Part shown: positions 19,203-27,867 of the stretch, piece by piece
How positions within the stretch are numbered: the first letter of the stretch is position 1
How the letters are laid out: each line of letters opens with the position of its first letter
Source: an uncultured Verrucomicrobiota bacterium
Lineage (GTDB): Bacteria; Verrucomicrobiota; Verrucomicrobiia; Opitutales; Opitutaceae
Direction of reading: 5' to 3'
DNA: 64,000 nt
Assembly (NCBI GenBank): GCA_913058185.1
Contig: CAJXQX010000001.1
Location: 1 to 64,000, forward strand
Made by a program: the position numbers and the translations under genes
Notes under the pieces: generated by a model
The model's input: only the letters and a program-made list of their open reading frames with translations
Told to the model about the DNA's origin: nothing
Databases searched by the model: none

Positions 19203-21953
19203 TTATAAACTGAACGCTTCCATCAGGAATTTGGCCAATTCGCGCTTGTGGAGGGCGAGGGCCCCGACGGCAGGTGAGGCAGCGTCGTCGCGACCGGCGT
19301 AGGCCGGTTTACTACCAAATATGTTTTCCAAATGAGGAGCAATGTAGCTCCAGGCACCCATGTTTTGCGACTCTTCCTGACACCAAACGAGTCGAGCTCC
19401 GCGGTGTTCGTCCGCGATGCGTTGGAGCGCCGTTTCGTGCAGCGGGTAGAGCTGTTCGACTCGGATGATTTGGGCGTCGGAAATCTCATGCTCGTTCCGG
19501 TAGTTCACGAGGTCGTAGTAAACTTTTCCGGAGCAGAAAATGATGCGGTCCGTTTTGGCGGGCGGGTTAGGATCCGAGATGATTTCCTGGAAGGCGGTAT
19601 CATCGAGAAACTCTTCCACCTTCGAAGTGGCTTCCGGGAGTCGGAGGAGCGACTTGGGCGACATAACCACGAGCGGCTTGCGGAAATCGCGGTGCATTTG
19701 GCGCCGCAGGACGTGGAAGAAATTGGCCGGGGTCGTGATATTGCAGACCTGGATATTATCTTCGGCGCACTGTTGGAGAAAGCGTTCGAGGCGTGCGGAA
19801 GAATGCTCCGGCCCCTGACCCTCGTAACCGTGAGGCAGCAGTAGCACCAGACCGCTGACGCGTTGCCACTTCGACTCGGAAGAGGTGATAAACTGGTCGA
19901 TCACCACTTGGGCGCCATTAACGAAGTCACCGAATTGCGCCTCCCACTGACAAAGCATATCGGGGTAGTCGAGCGAGTAGCCGTAGTCGAATCCGAGCAC
20001 GGCGGCCTCAGAGAGTAGTGAGTTATAGACGCAGAGTTTTCCTTGGCCTTCCGCGACGTGATCGAGGGGGGCGTAGCGCTCGCGCGTCTCCTCATCGTAG
20101 AGGTAGGCGTGGCGCTGGCTGAAGGTGCCGCGGCGGCAGTCCTGACCGCTCAAACGCACGGGAGTGCCTTCCGAGAGCAGGGTGCCCCAGGCCAGGGACT
20201 CAGCATAGGACCATTCGATTGGGCCACCGTTCTCGAAGGCCTTGGCCCGGTTATTCAGCAAGCGCTGGATCTTTCGATTCACGTGGAACCCGTCCGGTGT
20301 GGTGGTGAGGGCGTGAGCTACTTTGGCGAGAGCTTCCTGCGATACTCCGGTGCGAACGGGCGCGTGGTTGTATTGCGGCTGGAACACTGCAGTGGAGCCG
20401 CGGAATTGATCTTGATTTTCGTGGGCAGCGATACGGGCGACGTCGGATTCCTTGGCCTTGTGGAAAGCGTCCTCCATCGCGGCGGTGTATTCGGCGACGA
20501 TTTTGTCGGAGTCAGCCTGAGTGATGATGCCCTCCTCGACCAGTTTACGGGTGTAGATGGTCGAAACCAAATCGTGAGAGCGGATGCTTTTATACATCAG
20601 CGGTTGGGTGAACGCGGGTTCGTCGCTCTCGTTGTGGCCGTGGCGGCGATAGCACACCATATCAATCACGACATCGCGGTGGAACTTGATCCGGAATTCG
20701 AGGGCGAGCTGCATCACGTAACACACCGCTTCGGGGTCGTCGCCGTTCACGTGAAATACGGGAGCTTCGATCATCTTCGCGACGTCGGTGCAGTAATGGG
20801 TCGAGCGCGCGTCGGCGGGATTGGTGGTGAAGCCAATCTGATTGTTGATCACGAAGTGCACCGTGCCACCGGTGCGGTAGCCAGGAAGTTGCGAGAAATT
20901 GAGCGTTTCAGCCACGACACCTTGGCCGGCAAATGCGGCGTCACCGTGGATAAGTAGGGGGCACACGAGCTTGCGCTCGAGGTCACCGCGGATGCGTTGC
21001 CGGGCGCGGGTTTTGCCTTCGACGACGGGGTTTACGATTTCGAGGTGAGAGGGGTTCGCCGCCAAACGCACGTCGATGGTGCCTCCGGTCTTGGTGGGGA
21101 TTTCGGCTTCGTAGCCGAGATGATATTTCACGTCTCCGTCTCCGGAGACGGCATCGGGAATATAGTTTTCCGAAAATTGATCGAACAAGATGTCGAAGGG
21201 CTTGCGCAAAATGTTGGCGAGCACGCTGAGACGGCCGCGGTGGGCCATGCCCATGACGATCTCTTCGACGCCAACCTCGGGACACTTCTCGAGAAACGAA
21301 TCGATTGCGGCGATGGTGGTTTCGCCACCTTCGAGGGCGAAGCGTTTTTGGCCGACGAATCTGGTGTGGAGGAACTTCTCGAAGAGTTCCGCCTTGAGGA
21401 GGCGGCGCAGGATCTGGGTTTTGCGAAATTTATCGAACGACGGCTGATTGTCGCAGGATTCCATGCGTTCCTGGAGCCAGTCGCGGGGCTCCATATCGTT
21501 GAGATGCATGTATTCGACTCCGATGGTGCCGCTGAAGGTCTTTTTTAGCGAATCAACTATGTCGCGCAGCTTCATCTGTCCGCCGCCTTTGAAGCGGGTC
21601 AGCGTGTAGCTGGAGTCGAGGTCGGCCTCGGTAAACTCAAATGCCTCCATCGCGAGTTTAGGATGCGGGGGCGGTAGCGGATTGAGAGGATCGAGATGCG
21701 CCTGCAAATGCCCATGGGATCGGTGGGCATTGATCATGCGGATCGCCATGACCTGTTTGCGGCTGTCGACGATGCCAGCACCGGCGGTAGCGGCGTTCGA
21801 AGAGGACATGGATCCACCATCGCTGCCCAAGGTAAATCCTTGGAAAAAGGCGCGCCACGTGGCGTCGACCGAATCGGGGTTTTCCTGCCATTGCTCGTAG
21901 AGGGTCTCGAGGACCGCGGCGTTGGCTTTGGAGGAAAGGGAGGGAGGGTTCAT
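19203..21953 (-). CDS. sucA: 2-oxoglutarate dehydrogenase E1 component
   Basis: MGMAHRGRLSVLANILRKPF, HGDAAFAGQGVVAETLNFSQLPGYRTGGTVHFVINNQIGFTT, CYRRHGHNESDEPAFTQPLMY. Confidence 0.97.
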   Translation of the reverse strand: MNPPSLSSKANAAVLETLYEQWQENPDSVDATWRAFFQGFTLGSDGGSMSSSNAATAGAGIVDSRKQVMAIRMINAHRSHGHLQAHLDPLNPLPPPHPKLAMEAFEFTEADLDSSYTLTRFKGGGQMKLRDIVDSLKKTFSGTIGVEYMHLNDMEPRDWLQERMESCDNQPSFDKFRKTQILRRLLKAELFEKFLHTRFVGQKRFALEGGETTIAAIDSFLEKCPEVGVEEIVMGMAHRGRLSVLANILRKPFDILFDQFSENYIPDAVSGDGDVKYHLGYEAEIPTKTGGTIDVRLAANPSHLEIVNPVVEGKTRARQRIRGDLERKLVCPLLIHGDAAFAGQGVVAETLNFSQLPGYRTGGTVHFVINNQIGFTTNPADARSTHYCTDVAKMIEAPVFHVNGDDPEAVCYVMQLALEFRIKFHRDVVIDMVCYRRHGHNESDEPAFTQPLMYKSIRSHDLVSTIYTRKLVEEGIITQADSDKIVAEYTAAMEDAFHKAKESDVARIAAHENQDQFRGSTAVFQPQYNHAPVRTGVSQEALAKVAHALTTTPDGFHVNRKIQRLLNNRAKAFENGGPIEWSYAESLAWGTLLSEGTPVRLSGQDCRRGTFSQRHAYLYDEETRERYAPLDHVAEGQGKLCVYNSLLSEAAVLGFDYGYSLDYPDMLCQWEAQFGDFVNGAQVVIDQFITSSESKWQRVSGLVLLLPHGYEGQGPEHSSARLERFLQQCAEDNIQVCNITTPANFFHVLRRQMHRDFRKPLVVMSPKSLLRLPEATSKVEEFLDDTAFQEIISDPNPPAKTDRIIFCSGKVYYDLVNYRNEHEISDAQIIRVEQLYPLHETALQRIADEHRGARLVWCQEESQNMGAWSYIAPHLENIFGSKPAYAGRDDAASPAVGALALHKRELAKFLMEAFSL

Positions 21954-22164
21954 TTCAGCGAGAAAAAGCGCATGGCGCCTCGTTCCGTGAGGAGAGGTGC
22001 GATGGAGGCTAGTAGAAGTCGTGTTCGGTGGTTGATTTGAAGCCCAACGGATAGGAACTGAAGGGTGAACTCAAGAGCGATCCCGGGTGTAAAGGGAGAT
22101 AGATGGGTAAGTTTGAGTTCGTCTAACCAGTCACGGTTGCGACATTACTTCAGCTATTCAACCT

Positions 22165-22404
22165 ATGGAGACCGATATCAAATCAGCCTTGGACAATTTG
22201 TTGGCCGGAATTTCGAGCGGAGATGGCCCGATAATCGCGACCGAAATGGGTCGATTGGACGATTTTCTGGCGGCCGGACGAGGGCAACTGCACCCGCAAT
22301 TGGTTCATTTTCTGGAAAATCGCAGTTACGCCAAAGCCCACTTGTATCTGGGAGGTGAATCCGACATCCCGGTCGGAATCTGCGGAGGCAAACATGGCCG
22401 CTAA
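22165..22404 (+). CDS. Small hypothetical protein
   Basis: 79-aa ORF overlapping the following SUI1 gene start (ATG 22394); ordered composition. Confidence 0.6.
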   Translation: METDIKSALDNLLAGISSGDGPIIATEMGRLDDFLAAGRGQLHPQLVHFLENRSYAKAHLYLGGESDIPVGICGGKHGR

Positions 22405-22798
22405 ACCGAACAAGATCTCAATCGATGGAGGTGGCGACCTCGGACAAAACCCGTTTGCCGCGTTGGGCGGACTTGGAGATCTCCCTGATGGACCAACCCC
22501 CACCGCATCATCTGCGTCTCCCAAGCCTTCAAAACGAGGCCAACCTAATCGCAACCGCGGTCGGGTGGAAATACGCCGTCTCACGGGTGGGCGAGGCGGA
22601 AAGACGGTCACTGCAGCCTCCGGATTTAAAGGAATCGGCGGGGCTGAACTCACTCAGCTCGCCAAAAGCATCCAGAAATCATGCGGAGCAGGCGGCACCG
22701 TGAAAAACGGCCAGATCGAGATCCAAGGAGACAAGCGCGATCAGGTCGCAGCAATTTTGACCGAGGCTGGGTTCCAACCCGTGATCGCCGGCGGCTGA
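22394..22798 (+). CDS. SUI1/eIF1-like translation factor family protein
   Basis: VEIRRLTGGRGGKTVTAASGFKG...LAKSIQKSCGAGGTVKNGQIEIQGDKRDQVAAILTEAGF. Confidence 0.9.
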   Translation: MAAKPNKISIDGGGDLGQNPFAALGGLGDLPDGPTPTASSASPKPSKRGQPNRNRGRVEIRRLTGGRGGKTVTAASGFKGIGGAELTQLAKSIQKSCGAGGTVKNGQIEIQGDKRDQVAAILTEAGFQPVIAGG

Positions 22799-22847
22799 TG
22801 TCGAATGTGATGGAGAATTCTCCGGCACCTTCTGGACTTTCCTGGTC

Positions 22848-23297
22848 TTGGATCATCAGCCCACGACAGGATTTGATTTGGTTGATTTCGAATACCTACG
22901 CTACACGTTGCCGGGCTTTGTTTACAGTGTCGGATTGGCTCCGGCGGCAGCGGCAGCAGCGTTGGCTGCGTTGGAGATAGTCGAAGCGGAGCCGGAACGG
23001 GTTTTGCTTCTTCGAAAACGCTGCAATGAATTTCGAAGCCGTCTCGTGGCGGCGGGAATTGGGGTCGGCCTAAGCGAGTCGTCAGCGGTGATGCCGTGGA
23101 TCGTGGGAAAATCAACTGAGGCTTTGCGGATCGCCGCCGGGCTGAACCAGCAAGGTATTCTGGTGCATTCGATTATTTCCCCGGCGGTGAAGGAGGGATC
23201 CGCGCGTCTGAGGTTCTTTGTGAGTTCGGCTCACGGCTCGGATCAAATTGAGCACACTGTCAGCGTGATTCTTGGGATCGCTGAATCTAGGGTGTGA
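22848..23297 (+). pseudogene. C-terminal remnant of a PLP-dependent AONS/KBL-type aminotransferase
   Basis: DLVDFEYLRYTLPGFVYSVGLAPAAAAAALAAL and the C-terminal domain are recognisable; the N-terminal two thirds including the PLP-lysine region are absent. Confidence 0.75.
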
Positions 23298-23389
23298 GTT
23301 TTGTGCGCCGAACCGGTTTTATCGTCGGATCTGGATTCGGATTTTAGGCTGAAGGGGAATTTACCGGAGTTGGAAAACTTCTGATTGGG

Positions 23390-24877
23390 CTAGGAATTCG
23401 AGTGGTCCATCGGGCCGCCTTTGTCGTCGGGGTGCGGGGGAATGAATTCGAGATTCTTGGCGGGCATCTCGGCTTCCAAAATGCGGGCGTCGATGCGGGC
23501 TTTGAGCTGCGTTCTGGTTCTTTCGTAGGCCGGGTAGGAGTCGAGATTTTTCATTTCTGACGGATCCAGTTCGTGATCGTAAAGTTCGATCCCGCCATCG
23601 TCCCAGAGCATGTAGCGGTAGCGTGGGGTGCGCAGCGAGTAACCAAATTCATGGCGAATCAACGCATCCTCACGGAACGCTTGATCTGGATTTTCGAGCA
23701 CCGGCCGCATGGTTTTCCCCAATACATATTCCGGTGGCGGGGAGATGCCGGCCAGGTCGCTGAGGGTTTGATAAAAATCGATCATCTCGACGAGAGAGAT
23801 GGACCGCTGGCCGGCGGTGGCCATGTCAGGGGTTCGGATGATTAAGGGCACGCGGGCCGAGTCTTCGAAGATGGTGCGTTTTTGATAATAACCGTGCTCG
23901 CCCATGTGGTAACCATGATCAGAGGTGAAAACGACGATGGTGTTTTTGCTCAGTCCGGTTTCGTCCAATGCCGCCAGCACGCGGCCGATTTGGGCGTCCA
24001 TGAATGTTATGGTGGCGTAGTAAGCTTGGATGGCTTCCTGCGCGAGTTCATGCGGCAGGTTGACCTGATTCTTTACTCGGGTGAGTGAATTGCGCGCATG
24101 GGGAGGTAACGTGTCTAAATACCCTTCAGGCACCTCCGGCACCACGATGCTATCGCGGTCGTAGAGCTCCCAATATTTCGCTGGCGCGACGTAGGGGGTG
24201 TGGGGTTTGAAAAACCCGACTCCGAGGAAGAATGGCTCTTTTGAATCCGCATACTGTTTCAGCAGTTCGATGGACTCGGTCGCAACCATACCGTCGGTGT
24301 GATCTTCATCTTCACCCGGGGCCGCCAACCAACTCATGGTTCCACCAAAACTTCCCTTAACCAAAGAGAAGGTCTCGTCCTCAATGTCCTTATCGATTCC
24401 ACGGGGATTGATCCGGGTGTTCCAGGAGAGTTTGTCGTCGTGGCCGTTGGTGCCGACATCAGAGGGATTGTTGTAGTGGTAGAGTTTCCCGACGCGGGCC
24501 GCGGTGTAGCCGTTGGCTATGAAATGCTGCGGCATCGTCTGCACATCCGGCAGGTAGTCTCGGAAGAGTTGCTGGTGATGCATCACGCCGGTTTGGCGTG
24601 GGTAAAGCCCCGTCATGAAACTCGCCCGCGATTGCCCGCACTGGGGGAAATTGCAGTAGGCATTGAGAAACGTGACGCCTTGTTTCGCGAGGCGATCAAG
24701 TTGCGGGGTCTTCACCACGGGATGATCGTAAGCACCGAGATTGCAGTTCAAGTCATCGGTGATGATGAACAGGACGTTTTGACGTTCAGTTTCGGCCGCG
24801 AGGACCGGACTGGCGATGAGTAGGCTAAGCGCGAGTAGTCTTGAGAGCATAGGGGCATCCCGACACAAAAGCGCCAC
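23390..24877 (-). CDS. Sulfatase (iduronate-2-sulfatase-like)
   Basis: RQNVLFIITDDLNCNLGAYDHPVVKTPQLDRLAKQGVTF, CGQSRASFMTGLYPRQTGV, VFTSDHGYHMGEHG. Confidence 0.92.
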   Translation of the reverse strand: MALLCRDAPMLSRLLALSLLIASPVLAAETERQNVLFIITDDLNCNLGAYDHPVVKTPQLDRLAKQGVTFLNAYCNFPQCGQSRASFMTGLYPRQTGVMHHQQLFRDYLPDVQTMPQHFIANGYTAARVGKLYHYNNPSDVGTNGHDDKLSWNTRINPRGIDKDIEDETFSLVKGSFGGTMSWLAAPGEDEDHTDGMVATESIELLKQYADSKEPFFLGVGFFKPHTPYVAPAKYWELYDRDSIVVPEVPEGYLDTLPPHARNSLTRVKNQVNLPHELAQEAIQAYYATITFMDAQIGRVLAALDETGLSKNTIVVFTSDHGYHMGEHGYYQKRTIFEDSARVPLIIRTPDMATAGQRSISLVEMIDFYQTLSDLAGISPPPEYVLGKTMRPVLENPDQAFREDALIRHEFGYSLRTPRYRYMLWDDGGIELYDHELDPSEMKNLDSYPAYERTRTQLKARIDARILEAEMPAKNLEFIPPHPDDKGGPMDHSNS

Positions 24878-24915
24878 GCAACCGGGCGCGAACGAAATGT
24901 GCTGTAAGCGTTACG

Positions 24916-25302
24916 CTACCAAATCACATCAATTGAGTAGGCGGCGAACTGTGAGTCCTGTGTGACGATGGGTAGGTTCTCGACCATTGCGGTCGCTATA
25001 ATTAGACGATCGAATGGATCCCGGTGATGGAAAGGGAGCCGACTCACTGCAAATAGGTGAGGCCGTGCGATGGGGAGTTGCTCGAATGCATTTCGCTCCA
25101 GTGCGGCCACCAACCGCGACTCGAATGGCTCCGCAAGTTTTAGTTTCCCTAACGATTGCTTGATGGAAATTTCCCAAACACTGGCATCGCTCAGGAATCT
25201 AGTATTGGATGACGATTCGATTGCTTCGCGGGCGGTTGCGCTAAGGCGCGAGTCGCCTAGTAGGAACCAGAGTAATGCGTGGGTATCGACTAGGACTTTC
25301 AC
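24916..25302 (-). CDS. PIN-domain toxin of a type II toxin-antitoxin system (VapC-like)
   Basis: MKVLVDTHALLWFLLGD, SDASVWEISIKQSLGKL, HHRDPFDRLIIATAMVENLPIVTQDSQF. Confidence 0.93.
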   Translation of the reverse strand: MKVLVDTHALLWFLLGDSRLSATAREAIESSSNTRFLSDASVWEISIKQSLGKLKLAEPFESRLVAALERNAFEQLPIARPHLFAVSRLPFHHRDPFDRLIIATAMVENLPIVTQDSQFAAYSIDVIW

Positions 25303-25308
25303 GCGGAA

Positions 25309-25536
25309 TTACTGGTAACCTTCGAAGTCTTCGAGGGTAGAGGAAAAGTCTTCGTCGATGTGTTCGATGAGGTTCTTTTCACTTCCAAAACGGGCTGTCG
25401 GTTTGGCGGCCCCCGTTGCAGCTCGCAACTCGGCGATCGGCTTTCCTCGACGAGTGATCTCGATTACTTCTCCGTTCTCCGCCCGGTCGAGGAGGGAAGA
25501 GAGTTTATTTTTCGCTTCAAACGTGCCGATTTGCAT
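25309..25536 (-). CDS. Type II antitoxin, Phd/YefM-like
   Basis: MQIGTFEAKNKLSSLLDRAENGEVIEITRRGKPIAELRA; directly upstream of the PIN gene. Confidence 0.93.
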   Translation of the reverse strand: MQIGTFEAKNKLSSLLDRAENGEVIEITRRGKPIAELRAATGAAKPTARFGSEKNLIEHIDEDFSSTLEDFEGYQ

Positions 25537-25549
25537 TAGAATTAATTAT

Positions 25550-25566
25550 CTAGCTTACAAAGCTAG
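25550..25566. promoter_or_regulatory. Candidate autoregulatory operator of the TA module
   Basis: Perfect inverted repeat ctagctt-aca-aagctag just upstream of the antitoxin start (25536). Confidence 0.5.
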
Positions 25567-25627
25567 CTAGAACAAGCGAAAAATAAGTTTCTCTAGTTGA
25601 GTATCTTGAGCCGCGACAAGGCGCGGA

Positions 25628-25750
25628 TTACGCTGCGAGGCCTGCGGCGAGAGCGAGGGCACCGATGTTGCAGTTCAAATCATCGGTGATAATGAACAGG
25701 ACATTTTGCTTTTCGACGGCGGCGAGGTTGAGGCAAATGAAACTCAACAT
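25628..25750 (-). pseudogene. Chimeric remnant: sulfatase 5' end joined to a MTHFR-like 3' tail
   Basis: Minus-strand MLSFICLNLAAVEKQNVLFIITDDLNCNIGALALAAGLAA*: first part matches the sulfatase (NVLFIITDDLNCNLGA), last part matches the metF C-terminus (ALALAAGLAA*). Confidence 0.75.
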
Positions 25751-25760
25751 GACTGGCTAC

Positions 25761-25801
25761 TACTGATAGGAATTTCTTTTTAGCGCCCTGCTGGGAGGAG
25801 G
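25761..25801. repeat. 41-bp direct repeat, copy 1
   Basis: tactgataggaatttctttttagcgccctgctgggaggagg; 39/41 identical to 27384-27424. Confidence 0.9.
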
Positions 25802-25899
25802 TTTTTTTGTCCCACAGGTGATTCTCCAACGATGCGAATGACTGTCCCAGCTAACACTTTTAAAGAGCCCTCTTTCTGGAGCGCCCTTTTTGTTTTTAC

Positions 25900-26931
25900 T
25901 TAACGCTTCAAAAGAACGTCAGCCAGAAGCTTAAGGTCCGGGGCCGCGCTATTAAACACCGGGATATTGGTATGTGATTCGAGTTCCCTGATGTGGAGCG
26001 GCGAACTTGAGCAGACACCGGAAATGGCATCAGGCTCAAGGCCGAAACGCTCCTTAAGTACCTTGAGCCCACCAATCGCCCCGAAGGCGTCGCCAGCGGC
26101 AAAGATCAGGGTGTCGATCCGGGATTTGACGTCTTCGGAATTTAGCAGGATGGCGGTCTCACGTTGTCCGATGCCGTCCGAAATCTCGGCCACCCAGTAG
26201 TTGGACGCATTGTTGCAGTGCTTCAGGTCGATCTTGTTGAAGATGTCCAGCAGGTCCTCCTCAGGGAGCATGTAGGTCGACGGGTGCCCGAGGTGGGTGA
26301 AGTCAAGGTAGGGATATGCTCCCGCGTCGTTCATGTGGAGGATGTCCTGAAGGCTCGCTGTTCCGGTGATCTTCGAGCCCCGGACATCGTAGCCCATGGA
26401 CGAAAGTGCCCAGCAGCATGACGCCGCCGCCATGCTCTTGCCGCTGTTCATGGCCGTGCCCACCACGAGCACCAGCTTGGCCCGTTTCGGTTTTTTGGTG
26501 GTGGCGCGGGGCTTGACCAGAGAATGGTTGCGCGTGTTGAGGACCTCGCCGTTCTCATTTAGCGCGTAGCCCAAGACCTTCACTCGCGTGGGGTCCTTGA
26601 CGAGGGCATTCTTGGTCTTCACCTCACCGACGACACCAGAGCGTGCGAGTAGGTCGATGTGGCGGGTCAGGCTTTCGGGGACGAAGCCTTCAAAGTAGTC
26701 CGGGGCGTAGCGGTTGCCGAACACGAACAGGCCCTTGGAGCCATTGTGGGTCATGTGAATCCGGCCCGAGACATTCTCAAGCGAGGAGTGCTGACCCAAC
26801 CGCTGGATCTCACCGTAAACGACATCTCCAGGCACGGGAGGCTTGTCGGTGAAATCATAGCTCTTCACTTGCTTTGGCTTGATCGTGAGTGCTGCGCTGC
26901 AGTGGATCAGGATGTTGGAGACTTTTTTCAT
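25900..26931 (-). CDS. P-loop NTPase of DUF1611-like type
   Basis: LVLVVGTAMNSGKSMAAASCCWAL nucleotide-binding loop, VRGSKITGTASLQD; family name tentative. Confidence 0.65.
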   Translation of the reverse strand: MKKVSNILIHCSAALTIKPKQVKSYDFTDKPPVPGDVVYGEIQRLGQHSSLENVSGRIHMTHNGSKGLFVFGNRYAPDYFEGFVPESLTRHIDLLARSGVVGEVKTKNALVKDPTRVKVLGYALNENGEVLNTRNHSLVKPRATTKKPKRAKLVLVVGTAMNSGKSMAAASCCWALSSMGYDVRGSKITGTASLQDILHMNDAGAYPYLDFTHLGHPSTYMLPEEDLLDIFNKIDLKHCNNASNYWVAEISDGIGQRETAILLNSEDVKSRIDTLIFAAGDAFGAIGGLKVLKERFGLEPDAISGVCSSSPLHIRELESHTNIPVFNSAAPDLKLLADVLLKR

Positions 26932-27113
26932 CGTGGTGCGTTAATTTTCTACCAGAGCGTTGATCCCGCTGGCCCTTGTGGTTCTGCAGCCAAATGCTCT
27001 GGTAAAACCGGAAAAGTGGTTTTGGAAAGGAATTGGCAAACCGAATTTGAGGGTCGAAAAAAATAGATTCCTTCGCCTGACATTTGCTTGGCAAAGCCAC
27101 CGACCCGGCCACG

Positions 27114-27389
27114 ATGAAGCCCATGCCGACGATTCTCATCCACGGAGGATGTGGCCGCTACGAATCCACCACGATTGCCAATGAGGAATACGATGTGAAC
27201 TTGAGACGGATCGTGAAACAGGCATTTACGATTTTGACTGAACAGGGAGCGCGCGAAGCGACCGTCCAGGGACTGATGATGCTGGAGAATGAGAAAATTT
27301 TCAATGCGGGCACGGGATCCAAACTTCAACAGGATGGCAAGGTGCGGATGTCCGCGGCCTACATGGATGGATCCGAACAGCGTTACTGA
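27114..27389 (+). pseudogene. 5' fragment of an isoaspartyl peptidase/L-asparaginase (Ntn hydrolase)
   Basis: PTILIHGGCGRYESTTI...GLMMLENEKIFNAGTGSKLQQDGKVRMSAAYMDGSEQRY then TGA TAG; truncated before the catalytic Thr region. Confidence 0.8.
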
Positions 27390-27424
27390 TAGGAATTTCC
27401 TTTTAGCGCCCTGTTGGGAGGAGG
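27384..27424. repeat. 41-bp direct repeat, copy 2
   Basis: tactgataggaatttccttttagcgccctgttgggaggagg; begins at the truncation point of the isoaspartyl peptidase fragment. Confidence 0.9.
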
Positions 27425-27600
27425 GGGTTTGGAGGAGGAGCACCATCAAATTAGGGTAAATTTACAGGCGGCGAGGATCGGAGTAAACCTGCGTGCATCG
27501 ATTTAGCCCGTTGATATTTTGCACCAAGGAAAATGGGCGCTGTTTTGGCGATATGAAAATTCAGGATTCGCGGGTTTTCTGGCAATCTGGAGGGATAAAC

Positions 27601-27708
27601 GACGCCCGTTATCCTGTGCGAACGCGGGTAGGTATACTGGGTAGGGGCGTTGCTTGACGCCGCCCGCTATTCTGCCTCAGAGCGGGTGCCTTCGAGCGGC
27701 ACCCTTAC
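27601..27708. repeat. REP-like intergenic hairpin units
   Basis: 27601-27629 and 27659-27687 are diverged copies with arms cccgtt/aacg-ggg and cccgct/agcggg; followed by hairpin gggtgcc-ttcgagc-ggcaccc. Confidence 0.55.
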
Positions 27709-27867
27709 CTCTCAAGATGGAGGAGACGGGTTGGGGTTAGCTCGGTTATACCGCGTCCGGTTCTGAAGTCGTGGATGCGGAGCGGCAGGTGCGGCCACGT
27801 TGTTGCTGCGCTCCAACGGGGCTACGTGTTTTCGTTTGGGTTTTGAGGATTTCGCGGGCGTCCTGGA

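Noticed and set aside
20043-20957. 304-aa plus-strand ORF
   Set aside because: Antisense shadow of sucA.
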